DNA from: Mycobacteriaceae bacterium
GTDB lineage: Bacteria; Actinomycetota; Actinomycetes; Mycobacteriales; Mycobacteriaceae
NCBI GenBank assembly: GCA_019749805.1
Contig: JAIEPH010000022.1
Coordinates: 181,874 to 245,873, forward strand
Reading direction: 5' to 3'
Length of the DNA stretch: 64,000 nt
Shown here: positions 26,057-34,971 of the stretch, piece by piece
How the letters are laid out: the number at the start of each line of letters is the position of its first letter
Numbering within the stretch: the first letter of the stretch is position 1
Program-made: the position numbers and the translations under genes
Notes under the pieces: generated by a model
What the model saw: only the letters and a program-made list of their open reading frames with translations
Database searches by the model: none
What the model was told of the DNA's origin: nothing

Positions 26057-26917
26057 TCAGTCGTTGGTGCGCAGCCGCACCATGCGGGTGGTGCTGCTCT
26101 CGTCGAGTTCGGCCACCTCGGCGCGTGAGCGCAGGAAATCGCTGAACGAGCGGAATCCCAGCGACTTCTCCGAGAACGACGGATCCATCCGCTTCATCTG
26201 CGCCTTGACCGCGGAGTTGTGCAGCCAGTCGGCGTCGTCCTTCTCGTGACCGATCCGCAGGGCCCGCTCGAGCAGAGCGGTCGCGGCGGCCTGCGGATCG
26301 GGGGAGTCGGGCTCTTGGTCGCCGTCGGCCGCCTTCTTGCGTGGCTTCTTCTTGGGCGGCTCGGTCACCGGCACACCCGGCAGCGCGTCGTAGGTGACGA
26401 ACTCATCGCAGGCGGCCGTCAGCGACTTGCTGATCGAACCGGTGATTCCGATGCCGACGACGTAGCGGCCCAGTCGCTTGCAGCGTTGGGCCAGCGGGAT
26501 GTAGTCGGAGTCCCCGGCCACGATGACGACGTGGGTGAGGTCGGGCAGCCGGAACATGTCCTCGACCGCGTCGACCGCCAGCCGGATGTCGGCTCCGTTC
26601 TTGGCGTAGGCGGCGGCGGGGAACAGCTGAACCAGGTCGACGGCGCGGCCGACGAGCTGGCCCTGGTATTCGGCGTTGACGTCGGCCGACCAGTCCGCGT
26701 AGGCGCGCGTCAACACCAGAGTGCCGAACGAGGACGCGAAGTCGATGATCGCGCTGACGTCGACGGTCGCCTCGGTGAGCCGGCCGGGTTTCGTGTGAAA
26801 TCCAGCCGCTTTGTCCTTCTGGAACGAGCTTCGACCGTGTATCTGGTCGTATCGGGAGATGACGATGTTGTCGAAATCCAAATAGACGGCCACGCGCGGG
26901 GCGCCGGGTTCGGTCAC
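26057..26917 (-). CDS. NYN-domain (PIN-like) RNase with C-terminal LOTUS/OST-HTH domain
   Basis: 286 residues starting at GTG 26917. The N-terminal NYN domain shows the acidic metal residues: VAVYLDFDNIV, KNGADIRLAVDAVEDM and HVVIVAGDSDYIPLAQRCKR. A basic linker (PPKKKPRKKA) leads to a C-terminal NSAVKAQMKRMDPSFSEKSL and FRSFSDFLRSR, which fits the OST-HTH/LOTUS RNA-binding fold. Together these point to an RNA-cleaving or RNA-tagging protein related to LabA/MARF1-like families. Target RNAs unknown. Located just upstream of the tRNA-Thr/tRNA-Met pair, divergent from it. Confidence 0.82.
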   Translation of the reverse strand: MTEPGAPRVAVYLDFDNIVISRYDQIHGRSSFQKDKAAGFHTKPGRLTEATVDVSAIIDFASSFGTLVLTRAYADWSADVNAEYQGQLVGRAVDLVQLFPAAAYAKNGADIRLAVDAVEDMFRLPDLTHVVIVAGDSDYIPLAQRCKRLGRYVVGIGITGSISKSLTAACDEFVTYDALPGVPVTEPPKKKPRKKAADGDQEPDSPDPQAAATALLERALRIGHEKDDADWLHNSAVKAQMKRMDPSFSEKSLGFRSFSDFLRSRAEVAELDESSTTRMVRLRTND

Positions 26918-27006
26918 TTGTCCGTCCTATCACCACCAGCGGTTTGGCGAGGGTATCGCCGAGAATGTACCCTCTTTAAGGCCCACGACGAGACTGTCGG
27001 GGCACG

Positions 27007-27079
27007 GCCCCCTTAGCTCAGTCGGTAGAGCGTTTCCATGGTAAGGAAAAGGTCAACGGTTCGATTCCGTTAGGGGGCT
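27007..27079 (+). tRNA. tRNA-Thr (GGT anticodon)
   Basis: Acceptor GCCCCCT pairs with AGGGGGC; the anticodon stem TTTCC/GGAAA encloses the loop ATGGTAA with anticodon GGT. T-arm GGTTCGATTCC is normal. The CCA end is not encoded. Confidence 0.95.
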
Positions 27080-27115
27080 CGGTGGACGGACCGGTTCGCC
27101 GGACCGGACTATCGG

Positions 27116-27189
27116 GGCGGTGTAGCTCAGCTGGTTAGAGCGCACGACTCATAATCGTGAGGTCGGGGGATCGAGTCCCCCCACCGCTA
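27116..27189 (+). tRNA. tRNA-Met (CAT anticodon, elongator type)
   Basis: Acceptor GGCGGTG pairs with CACCGCT (one G-U). Anticodon stem CACGA/TCGTG encloses CTCATAA, anticodon CAT. The paired first acceptor base and lack of the three G-C pairs typical of initiator tRNA favour elongator Met. CCA not encoded. Confidence 0.93.
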
Positions 27190-27224
27190 CAAGACGTTAG
27201 AACCGTAAGACAAAGGACAGAGAA

Positions 27225-27392
27225 GTGGCCTCCAGTACTGACGTACGGCCCAAGATCACCTTGGCGTGCGAGGTGTGCAAGCACCGCAACTACATCACAA
27301 AGAAGAACCGTCGCAACGATCCCGACCGGCTCGAGATCAAGAAGTTCTGCCCGAACTGCGGCAAGCACCAGGCGCACAAGGAATCGCGCTAG
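27225..27392 (+). CDS. rpmG: 50S ribosomal protein L33
   Basis: 55 residues starting at GTG 27225 after AAAGGACAGAGAA. The sequence [19 protein letters not shown], then [20 protein letters not shown] is typical of L33. Two CxxC pairs (CEVC and CPNC) mark it as the zinc-binding form. It corresponds to rpmG2 (Rv0634B) of M. tuberculosis by length and position. The usual location between tRNA-Met and hadA is preserved. Confidence 0.95.
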   Translation: MASSTDVRPKITLACEVCKHRNYITKKNRRNDPDRLEIKKFCPNCGKHQAHKESR

Positions 27393-27411
27393 GGCTAGGT
27401 TCACCTCCAAC

Positions 27412-27891
27412 GTGGCGCTGTCAGAGCAGATCGTCGGGATGCACTACCGCTATCCCGACCACTACGTCGTCGGGCGAGAGAAGCTGCGCGAGTACGCCGT
27501 CGCGGTGAAGAACGACCATCCCGCGCACCATGACGAAGACGTCGCTGCGCAGCTCGGGCACTCCGCGATTCCGGCGCCGTTGACGTTCATCTCGGTGTTC
27601 GGCTACATGGCTCAGTTGGCATTCTTCGAAAACGCCAACATCGGCATCAGTGACATGAAAATCGTGCAGGTCGACCAGACGTTGAAGTTCCGTAAGCCGA
27701 TTCATGCCGGCGACACGCTGTATTGCGACGTCTACGTGGACTCCGTCCGGCAGGCGCACGGCACCGACATCATCGTGACCAAGAACGTCGTCACCGACGA
27801 CAAAGGCGAAGTCGTCCAGGAGTCGTATACGACCCTGGCGGGGCGAACCGGGGAAGAAGGAGAAGAGGGTTTCAGCGATGGCATTGCGTGA
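27412..27891 (+). CDS. hadA: (3R)-hydroxyacyl-ACP dehydratase subunit HadA
   Basis: 159 residues from GTG 27412 (MALSEQIVGMHYRYPDHY). HadA is the substrate-recognition partner of HadB in the FAS-II dehydratase that makes meromycolic acids. The hot-dog fold is shown by APLTFISVFGYMAQLAFF and the conserved IVQVDQTLKFRKPIHAGD segment. Residue 61 is Ser (FIS61V), where the M. tuberculosis protein, as I recall it, has the Cys that thiacetazone and isoxyl modify. A TANNNT box (TAGGTT, 27396-27401) lies 10 bases upstream. It overlaps hadB by 14 bases, so the subunits are translationally coupled. Confidence 0.95.
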   Translation: MALSEQIVGMHYRYPDHYVVGREKLREYAVAVKNDHPAHHDEDVAAQLGHSAIPAPLTFISVFGYMAQLAFFENANIGISDMKIVQVDQTLKFRKPIHAGDTLYCDVYVDSVRQAHGTDIIVTKNVVTDDKGEVVQESYTTLAGRTGEEGEEGFSDGIA

Positions 27892-28306
27892 GTTCGATTC
27901 GGTGAAGGTGGGCGACCAACTCCCCGAAAAGACGATCCCCCTGACCCGAGGTGACCTGGTGAATTACGCCGGCGTGTCCGGCGATCTGAACCCCATCCAC
28001 TGGGACGACGAGATCGCCAAGCAGGTCGGTCTGGACACCGCGATCGCGCACGGCATGCTCACCATGGGACTGGGCGGCGGATACGTCACCTCCTGGGTCG
28101 GCGACCCCGCGGCGGTCACCGAATACAACGTGCGTTTCACCGCGGTGGTGCCGGTTCCCAACGACGGCGTCGGCGCCGAAATCGTGTTCAATGGGAGAGT
28201 GAAATCCGTTGAGCCCGAAACGAAGTCGGTCACCATCGCGTTAACTGCCACCGCTGGCGGTAAGAAGATCTTCGGTCGCGCCGTCGCCACCGCGAAGCTG
28301 GCATGA
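27878..28306 (+). CDS. hadB: (3R)-hydroxyacyl-ACP dehydratase catalytic subunit HadB
   Basis: 142 residues, the same length as the M. tuberculosis protein. HadB carries the catalytic hydratase-2 motif: SGDLNPIHWDDE supplies Asp36 and His41. It forms active heterodimers with HadA and with HadC. The ATG lies inside the end of hadA, after GGAGAAGAGGG, which acts as ribosome site within the hadA coding region. Followed 3 bases later by hadC. Confidence 0.96.
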   Translation: MALREFDSVKVGDQLPEKTIPLTRGDLVNYAGVSGDLNPIHWDDEIAKQVGLDTAIAHGMLTMGLGGGYVTSWVGDPAAVTEYNVRFTAVVPVPNDGVGAEIVFNGRVKSVEPETKSVTIALTATAGGKKIFGRAVATAKLA

Positions 28307-28309
28307 CCG

Positions 28310-28837
28310 ATGGCTCTTAAGACAGACATCCGGGGGATGGTCTGGAAGTACCCCGACACGTTCGTGGTGGGCCGCGAGCAGGTCCGCCAGTACGCCAAGG
28401 CCGTGAAGTCGGCCGCACCCGCCACCGTCGACGAGGACGCGGCCGCTGAGCTCGGGCACGACGCCCTCATCGCGCCGCTGACTTTCGCGTCGATCTTCGC
28501 GGTGATGATCCAGAACCATTTCTTCCAGCACGTGGACGTCGGCCTGGAGACCATGCAGATCGTTCAGGTCGACCAGAAGTTCTTCTTTCACCGGCCGATC
28601 AAGGTTGGGGACGAGCTGACCGGAACCATGCACATCGAGTCGGTGGTCGAGAAGTTCGGCGCCGACATCGTCACGACCCGCAACGTCTGCGCAGAGTTGG
28701 ACGGCACGGTCGTGATGGAGGCGTTCACCACCCTGATGGGTCATGAGGGCGACAACTCGATCTCGGTGAAGTGGGACCCGGAGACGGGGCAGGTCGTCCG
28801 CACAGCTGGCAGCGAGAACGGCCACGTAGCGGATTAG
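28310..28837 (+). CDS. hadC: (3R)-hydroxyacyl-ACP dehydratase subunit HadC
   Basis: 175 residues. It is a HadA paralogue (IRGMVWKYPDTFVVGREQVRQ, then APLTFASIFAVMIQNHFFQH and IVQVDQKFFFHRPIKVGDEL) without a hydratase-2 catalytic Asp/His pair, so it needs HadB for activity. HadBC acts on longer, already modified meromycolate chains in M. tuberculosis. It has a slightly longer C-terminus than the 166 residues I recall for Rv0637. Last gene of the hadABC unit. Confidence 0.95.
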   Translation: MALKTDIRGMVWKYPDTFVVGREQVRQYAKAVKSAAPATVDEDAAAELGHDALIAPLTFASIFAVMIQNHFFQHVDVGLETMQIVQVDQKFFFHRPIKVGDELTGTMHIESVVEKFGADIVTTRNVCAELDGTVVMEAFTTLMGHEGDNSISVKWDPETGQVVRTAGSENGHVAD

Positions 28838-28858
28838 TACCTGGCATGGGTGGCGCGC

Positions 28859-28864
28859 TACACT
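28859..28864 (+). promoter_or_regulatory. -10 candidate TACACT for tRNA-Trp/secE/nusG
   Basis: TACACT fits TANNNT and is the best match in the 150-bp gap after hadC. The -35 region (TTAGTA at 28834, 19-base spacing) is weak, so this is tentative. Confidence 0.3.
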
Positions 28865-28989
28865 CGCTACTCGGGGTTTCCCCAGTCCAGCGCGCTGTCC
28901 GTCGGTTTCAGATCGACCGAACGGGGAGCGCGCGGTTTGTGTGAGCCCCGGAAACCGGCGATATCGCAGCGCCAGCGGTGTCAAGGTAA

Positions 28990-29062
<73 letters not shown>

Positions 29063-29140
29063 CTCAACTGAATACTCGACACGGCGTGGACACTGGAAGG
29101 TGTCCACACAACTAGACGACCAGAACAAGGAAGGCATGCG

Positions 29141-29563
29141 GTGAGCGACGAGCGTGATCGTGACGGCTCCGCAGGGTCCGACGACACCGGCGGTAGCGGC
29201 GCGGTCGTAACCCGGCCTACTCGGCCCAGTGGCAAGCGGTCGCGCCGCGTAGCCAGCGGCGAGAACGTCAGCAGCGCCGTCGACCTGGAGACCGGCACCG
29301 AGGCGTCGCCGACCAAGAACGGTTCGGGCGCGGCGAAGAAGACGGCCAAGAAGCGCGGCGACGGCTCCTCGAGCAACCCGTTCGTCTTCGTCTGGAACTA
29401 CCTGCAGCAGGTCGTCGCCGAGCTGCGCAAGGTCATCTGGCCGAACCGCAAGCAGATGGTCAGCTACACCATCGTGGTGCTGGTCTTCCTGGCGTTCATG
29501 GTGGCGATGATCGGTGGAGTCGATCTGGGCGTGGGCAAGCTCGTGATGTTGGTGTTCAGCTGA
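29141..29563 (+). CDS. secE: preprotein translocase subunit SecE
   Basis: 140 residues starting at GTG 29141 after AAGGAAGG; the ATG five bases earlier is followed at once by a stop in its frame. A long charged, Ala/Lys-rich N-terminal extension typical of mycobacteria precedes the SecE core: NYLQQVVAELRKVIWPNRKQ followed by one transmembrane helix (SYTIVVLVFLAFMVAMIGGV). SecE holds SecY in the export channel. The perfect palindrome CGTGGGCCCACG begins directly after the stop codon. Confidence 0.96.
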   Translation: MSDERDRDGSAGSDDTGGSGAVVTRPTRPSGKRSRRVASGENVSSAVDLETGTEASPTKNGSGAAKKTAKKRGDGSSSNPFVFVWNYLQQVVAELRKVIWPNRKQMVSYTIVVLVFLAFMVAMIGGVDLGVGKLVMLVFS

Positions 29564-29575
29564 CGTGGGCCCACG
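29564..29575. other. 12-bp palindrome CGTGGGCCCACG between secE and nusG
   Basis: A perfect palindrome directly after the secE stop. It could form a short RNA hairpin but has no U-tract, so it is not a standard terminator. Confidence 0.4.
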
Positions 29576-29635
29576 CCCGAAGGGCAGGGGACGGATCCAG
29601 AGCTCGCGCGAAACAGAGAATTTCGAGAGGACTGA

Positions 29636-30433
<798 letters not shown>

Positions 30434-30437
30434 AGGC

Positions 30438-30486
30438 GATTTCGGTGCGCTAACGCTCGCTGAGCGATCGTATGCGCACCGAAGTC
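30438..30486 (+). promoter_or_regulatory. strong hairpin in the nusG-rplK gap (rplK leader)
   Basis: TTCGGTGCGC (30441-30450) and GCGCACCGAA (30474-30483) are perfect inverted repeats; the stem extends to 13 pairs with one G-U. A second small hairpin (CGCTC/GAGCG) fits in the loop. There is no T-run, so it is more likely a leader, processing or control structure than a terminator. In E. coli the rplKA mRNA is repressed by L1 at its leader; whether this is the equivalent is inference. Confidence 0.6.
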
Positions 30487-30516
30487 GTAGAGAAACGAGA
30501 GAGGAACCGAACACTC

Positions 30517-30945
30517 ATGGCCCCGAAGAAGAAGGTCACTGGGCTGATCAAGCTGCAGATCCAGGCCGGAGCGGCCAACCCCGCCCCGCCAGTGGGTCCG
30601 GCGCTCGGCCAGCACGGCGTCAACATCATGGAGTTCTGCAAGGCGTACAACGCCGCGACGGAGAACCAGCGCGGCAACGTCATCCCCGTGGAGATCACCG
30701 TCTACGAGGACCGCAGCTTCACGTTCGCGCTGAAGACCCCGCCCGCCGCCAAGCTGCTGCTGAAGGCCGCAGGCGTGCAGAAGGGTTCCGGAACCCCGCA
30801 CACCACCAAGGTCGCCAAGGTGACGTGGGATCAGGTGCGCGAGATCGCCGAGACCAAGAAGGAAGACCTGAACGCCAACGATATCGACGCGGCGTCCAAG
30901 ATCATCGCCGGCACCGCCCGGTCGATGGGGATCACGGTCGAATAG
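30517..30945 (+). CDS. rplK: 50S ribosomal protein L11
   Basis: 142 residues from ATG 30517 ([18 protein letters not shown]) after GAGAGGAA. The motif [20 protein letters not shown] and the C-terminal RNA-binding domain ([33 protein letters not shown]) are diagnostic. L11 binds the GTPase centre of 23S rRNA and is needed for RelA activation. An in-frame ATG at 30472 would lie inside the leader hairpin and is not used. Confidence 0.97.
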   Translation: MAPKKKVTGLIKLQIQAGAANPAPPVGPALGQHGVNIMEFCKAYNAATENQRGNVIPVEITVYEDRSFTFALKTPPAAKLLLKAAGVQKGSGTPHTTKVAKVTWDQVREIAETKKEDLNANDIDAASKIIAGTARSMGITVE

Positions 30946-31042
30946 TTCGGCCGGTCCCGTGGGAGAGCTGGCATCGGCTCGCTTAGGTGGACGCTCTTCG
31001 CGAGCGCTCATCGCACCACAACTCATCAACTAGGAGATACGA

Positions 31043-31750
31043 ATGAGCAAGAACAGCAAGGCATATCGCGAAGCCGCGGAGAAGATCGACAAGGACAACC
31101 TGTACTCCCCGATCGAGGCTGTGCGCCTGGCCAAGGAGACGTCGTCGAAGAAGCAGGACGCGACCGTCGAGGTGGCGATTCGGCTGGGTGTCGACCCGCG
31201 TAAGGCCGACCAGATGGTGCGCGGCACCGTGAACCTGCCCAACGGCACCGGTAAGACGGCGCGCGTCGTGGTGTTCGCGGTGGGCGACAAGGCCGAGGCG
31301 GCGGTGGCCGCAGGCGCCGACGAGGTGGGCAGCGACGACCTGATCGAGAAGATTCAGGGCGGGTTCCTGGACTTCGACGCCGCGATCGCGACGCCGGATC
31401 AGATGGCCAAGGTCGGCAAGATCGCCCGTGTACTGGGCCCGCGTGGCCTGATGCCGAACCCCAAGACCGGCACCGTGACTCCCGATGTCGCCAAGGCGGT
31501 CTCGGATATCAAGGGCGGCAAGATCAACTTCCGTGTCGACAAGCAGGCCAACCTGCACTTCGTAATCGGCAAGGCATCGTTCGACGAGAAGAAGCTGGCC
31601 GAGAACTACGGCGCCGCGCTCGACGAGGTGCTGCGCGCCAAGCCGTCGTCGTCGAAGGGCCGCTACCTGAAGAAGGTTGTCGTGTCGACGACCACCGGTC
31701 CCGGCATCCCCGTGGACCCGGCGGTCACCCGCAACTTCACCGAAGCGTAG
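31043..31750 (+). CDS. rplA: 50S ribosomal protein L1
   Basis: 235 residues. Recognised by [20 protein letters not shown], then [20 protein letters not shown] and [23 protein letters not shown] 31043 follows CTAGGAGATACG. L1 forms the ribosome stalk near the E site and in many bacteria represses its own operon by binding the mRNA. A small GCTC/GAGC hairpin lies in the 97-bp gap between rplK and rplA. Confidence 0.97.
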   Translation: MSKNSKAYREAAEKIDKDNLYSPIEAVRLAKETSSKKQDATVEVAIRLGVDPRKADQMVRGTVNLPNGTGKTARVVVFAVGDKAEAAVAAGADEVGSDDLIEKIQGGFLDFDAAIATPDQMAKVGKIARVLGPRGLMPNPKTGTVTPDVAKAVSDIKGGKINFRVDKQANLHFVIGKASFDEKKLAENYGAALDEVLRAKPSSSKGRYLKKVVVSTTTGPGIPVDPAVTRNFTEA

Positions 31751-31875
31751 CCGCGCGACGGCGACGATCGGTTGATCCAGCAACAGGACGCCGGCGCCGC
31801 GTTTCGCGTCTGAATAGAACCCGCGTCCCAATCTCTACCAGGCCGGGGGCAACACTTCGCACGGACCAGCAGGGC

Positions 31876-31914
31876 TCGGCCGAATTTCACTGGGCAAATT
31901 TGCGATTCGGCCGA
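31876..31914. other. 10-bp perfect inverted repeat after rplA
   Basis: TCGGCCGAAT (31876-31885) and ATTCGGCCGA (31905-31914) are separated by 19 bases, in the gap between rplA and the PE-PPE gene. It could be a weak terminator for the ribosomal operon or an operator for the next gene, which starts 33 bases later; no T-run follows. Confidence 0.45.
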
Positions 31915-31946
31915 TCCGCGCCCGTGCGTTATGTGATTGTTGTCGC

Positions 31947-33710
31947 ATGCGTAAGGCCGGTCGGGTTGTCGTTCTATTCCTTCTGAGCTTGCTGAGCACC
32001 GCCGTCCTCGGCGCCATGACGGCCCTGATGGCGGCCGTCAGTCTGGCCGCGACGGCGCTGATCGTGCCGGGGACCGGGACGCCCAACGCGAACGAAGTCG
32101 GAAGATACCTAGAGAACTTCCGCGACTACTACATGCAGACACCATGTGAGCCCAACGGGTGCGCGGACGACCAGTTGTACGGCATCGACTACGACGCATC
32201 GTTCTGGCCGATACCTTTGCCGGGGTGGTGTGATCCCGGCCGCTGCGAGAAGTTCGACGTGTCGGTTGCGGGAGGCGTGGAGGGCCTCCGCACCACACTG
32301 GGGACCATTTCGACACTCGACCCCGACTTCGACGGCAGCGTCGTCATCGCCGGCTATTCGCAGGGCGGCCGCGTCGTCAGCATCGCGAAGACCAAAATCG
32401 CCGACGGCGAATGGAACGACGTGCTCGACGACATCGATTCCATCAAGTTTGTGTTCATCGGCAACCCGAACCGCCCGAACGGCGGCATCCTGTCGCGCTT
32501 CGGCATCCTCGGGACCATTCCGATCTTGGATGTGACGACCGGCCAGCCCACGCCGACGGACACCGTTTTCGAGACCGAAGACTGGGCGATCCGGTGGGAG
32601 GGCATCGCGGACTTCCCGCAGTATCTGTTGAATCCGCTCGCGGTGGTCAACTCGCTCCTCGGCTTCTACTACGACCACGGCACCTACTTGGCGATCAACG
32701 ACGACAGCGACCCCGGTGAACTGCCCGCCGGATACTCCATTGCCGAATGGCGTGAGCTCACCACAAACCCTGAGCTCTATCCCCAGAATGTCCAGATCCA
32801 GAAGGTGCCCGGCAGCGACACGACCTACTACACCATTACGCCGAAAGTGTTGCCGGTCGTCCTTCCGCTGCACTCGATTCCGCTCATCGGCAAGCCGATC
32901 GCGGACCTCTTCGAGCCCGCCCTGCGCGTGATCATCGAGGAGACCGGCTACAACCGCAACATCCCCTACGGTCAAGCCACGCCGATTGGGCTGTTCCCGC
33001 TATTCAATCCGTTCACGCTCATCGTCAAGCTGATCCCGGCAATTTTCCAGGGCATCAACAACTTCCTCGCGAACTTCGGCTTGGCGACGGAGATCCCGCT
33101 GACCCCGCCGATACCGGTTCCTGAGGAGGGCGAGGAGCAAGACGAAAATCTCGAGCAGTTCTCGTTGCTCAGTAACTTCGACGATATTTCCGGGGCTGAA
33201 TCGGGATTGTCGCTGGTGCGGGACAACGGAGGGGTCGAGCAGCAGCTCGACGGCGACGAAAAGACGGTTCCCCTCGGTCTCGACAACGAAGAAAAGGTCA
33301 CGCTGCCCGAAATCGTCGAGACGCCCAAACCCGAAGACACGGCCGGACTCGAAGGGGCCGGGCTCCAGCAGGACCCCGCGGGCAATGTGGACGGACTGCT
33401 CGAAGAAGGCAACAACCCCGACCAGGGCGACCCCAACCAGGGCGATCCCAACCAGCTCGACCCCAACCAGCTCGACCCCAACGAGGGCACCCAAATAGTC
33501 GTCAAGGATCCGGAAGAGAACCAGGACCTGGATGACAACAGGGTCGACGCAAACGGTGGCAGCGTGTCGTTTAACTTCTCACCGAACAAGCCCGACGGCG
33601 CGCCGGCCGGGGGGGAGAACGCCGATCCGCTCGACCCCGTCGACCCCGAGGACGTCGACGGCGCGGAAGGCGCAGAGCCTGCGGAGGGCGCAGAGCCGGC
33701 CGCTGCCTGA
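31947..33710 (+). CDS. exported PE-PPE-domain alpha/beta hydrolase
   Basis: 587 residues. A signal peptide or anchor (VVVLFLLSLLSTAVLGAMTA, residues 7-26) precedes a PE-PPE domain (PF08237-type serine hydrolase): IVPGTGTPNANE at 39-50, the nucleophile elbow IAGYSQGG with Ser138, and GNPNRPNGG. The C-terminal third is acidic and repetitive, with DPNQ-type repeats at about 490-512 and an AEGAEPAEGAEPA end. The PE or PPE N-terminal domain itself is absent, so it is secreted by the general pathway rather than by the usual PE/PPE route. Such proteins are lipid or trehalose esterases; the substrate here is unknown. Confidence 0.82.
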   Translation: MRKAGRVVVLFLLSLLSTAVLGAMTALMAAVSLAATALIVPGTGTPNANEVGRYLENFRDYYMQTPCEPNGCADDQLYGIDYDASFWPIPLPGWCDPGRCEKFDVSVAGGVEGLRTTLGTISTLDPDFDGSVVIAGYSQGGRVVSIAKTKIADGEWNDVLDDIDSIKFVFIGNPNRPNGGILSRFGILGTIPILDVTTGQPTPTDTVFETEDWAIRWEGIADFPQYLLNPLAVVNSLLGFYYDHGTYLAINDDSDPGELPAGYSIAEWRELTTNPELYPQNVQIQKVPGSDTTYYTITPKVLPVVLPLHSIPLIGKPIADLFEPALRVIIEETGYNRNIPYGQATPIGLFPLFNPFTLIVKLIPAIFQGINNFLANFGLATEIPLTPPIPVPEEGEEQDENLEQFSLLSNFDDISGAESGLSLVRDNGGVEQQLDGDEKTVPLGLDNEEKVTLPEIVETPKPEDTAGLEGAGLQQDPAGNVDGLLEEGNNPDQGDPNQGDPNQLDPNQLDPNEGTQIVVKDPEENQDLDDNRVDANGGSVSFNFSPNKPDGAPAGGENADPLDPVDPEDVDGAEGAEPAEGAEPAAA

Positions 33711-33711
33711 C

Positions 33712-34965
33712 TTAGTCGCGGGCTGATATATCCGCGGCGGCCGGCTGCCCGCCACATTCGCCGTAGCGCCTGCGCAGGAGCTGCCGGGCGGGGTCCGAAC
33801 CGGCTCGGTCCAACGCCTGCAGATACCACTGCTGCGCCTCGACATGTCGACCCGCCCGACGCAGCAGGTCGGCGCGAATCGATGCGACGGTGTTCGAGCG
33901 GGCCAGCCTCGGATCGGCGGCGACGTCGTCCAGCGCCACCAGACCCGCATCGACCCCGTCGAGAAATCCGACCGCGACGGCGCGGTTCGCCTTCGCGACG
34001 GGAGAGTCGGTGATCGCGATAAGCCGGTCATACGCACGACAGATACCTGCCCAGTCCGTGTCCTCCCAGCTAGGTGCTGTCGCATGCAGCGCCGCGATCA
34101 CCGCCTGCGGCAGGTAGTGCCCGGTCGACCCCGCAGCGCATCGAAGGCGATACAGGCCACGAGCGATCTTCTTCCGATCCCATTGGCTGCGGTCCTGCTC
34201 GTCCAGCGGGACCAGCGCGCCGCCGGCCTCAACACGGGTCTGTCGTCGGGAGTCGTGCAGGAGCATGAGCGCTGCCAGCGCGTGCCCGTCGCGCTCGCCG
34301 GGCATCAACGAACAGACCTCACCGGCCAGTCGGACCGCTTCATCGCACAGTTCGTCGCGGATCGCCGACGGTCCCGCCGTCGACCAGTAGCCCTCGGTGA
34401 ACACCGAGTAGATGCAGGCCAGCACATGCGGTGTGCGCTGCGGCAGCAACTCGGGCGGCGGCACCCGCAGCGGGATATTGGCATGCCGAATCTTGTTCTT
34501 GGCCCTGGTAATTCGCTGTCCGACGGCTGCCTCGGACTGTAGCAGCGCGCGGGCTACCTCGCTGACCGTGAGCCCGGAGATCAATCGCAGCGTCAGGGCC
34601 AACTGCGACTGCGAATCGAGTGCCGGATGCGCGCAAGTGAACATCATCCTCAGCTCGTCGTCGCGAATCCGGTGCGGCACGCCCGAGCGGTCGGCGCGGG
34701 CGGTTATGTCGTCGATCACCGCAGCGAGTTCCTTTCCGGGCCTCGCGGATTCACGGCGCAGCCGATCCAGCGCGCGGTTGCGCGCGGCTGTGACGATCCA
34801 TCCGCCGGGGTTGTCGGGCACGCCGTCGCGGGGCCAGGAGCGTAGCGCGTCGGCGAATGCCTCCTGAACGGCGTCTTCTGCGACGGTGAGGTCACCCGAC
34901 CAGCGCGCCAGTGCCGCCACCGCCGAACCCCACTCGCGTCGAAAGACGCCGTCCAGGCTGGTCAT
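33712..34965 (-). CDS. ECF RNA polymerase sigma factor, ECF42-like with C-terminal TPR-like extension
   Basis: 417 residues, far longer than a simple ECF factor. Sigma region 2 (DLTVAEDAVQEAFADALRSW, NPGGWIVTAARNRALDRLRR) and region 4 (LALTLRLISGLTVSEVARAL, SEAAVGQRITRAKNKIRHA) occupy the first 190 residues. The rest is helical with SVFTEGYWST and YDRLIAITDSPVAKANRAVA, the SnoaL-free, TPR-like extension of the ECF42 type. It starts 6 bases after the stop of the DGPF/YCII gene on the same strand, the partner gene that defines this family. No anti-sigma factor is present. Its stop nearly abuts the convergent PE-PPE gene. Confidence 0.85.
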   Translation of the reverse strand: MTSLDGVFRREWGSAVAALARWSGDLTVAEDAVQEAFADALRSWPRDGVPDNPGGWIVTAARNRALDRLRRESARPGKELAAVIDDITARADRSGVPHRIRDDELRMMFTCAHPALDSQSQLALTLRLISGLTVSEVARALLQSEAAVGQRITRAKNKIRHANIPLRVPPPELLPQRTPHVLACIYSVFTEGYWSTAGPSAIRDELCDEAVRLAGEVCSLMPGERDGHALAALMLLHDSRRQTRVEAGGALVPLDEQDRSQWDRKKIARGLYRLRCAAGSTGHYLPQAVIAALHATAPSWEDTDWAGICRAYDRLIAITDSPVAKANRAVAVGFLDGVDAGLVALDDVAADPRLARSNTVASIRADLLRRAGRHVEAQQWYLQALDRAGSDPARQLLRRRYGECGGQPAAADISARD

Positions 34966-34971
34966 CGGCTA

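Noticed and set aside
27157..27411. Longer HadA frame starting within tRNA-Met
   Set aside because: The extension overlaps a tRNA gene and rpmG; the GTG at 27412 gives the known HadA N-terminus.
30980..31010. GCTC/GAGC hairpin between rplK and rplA as an L1-binding site
   Set aside because: The stem is short and common by chance in GC-rich DNA; no conserved motif could be shown.
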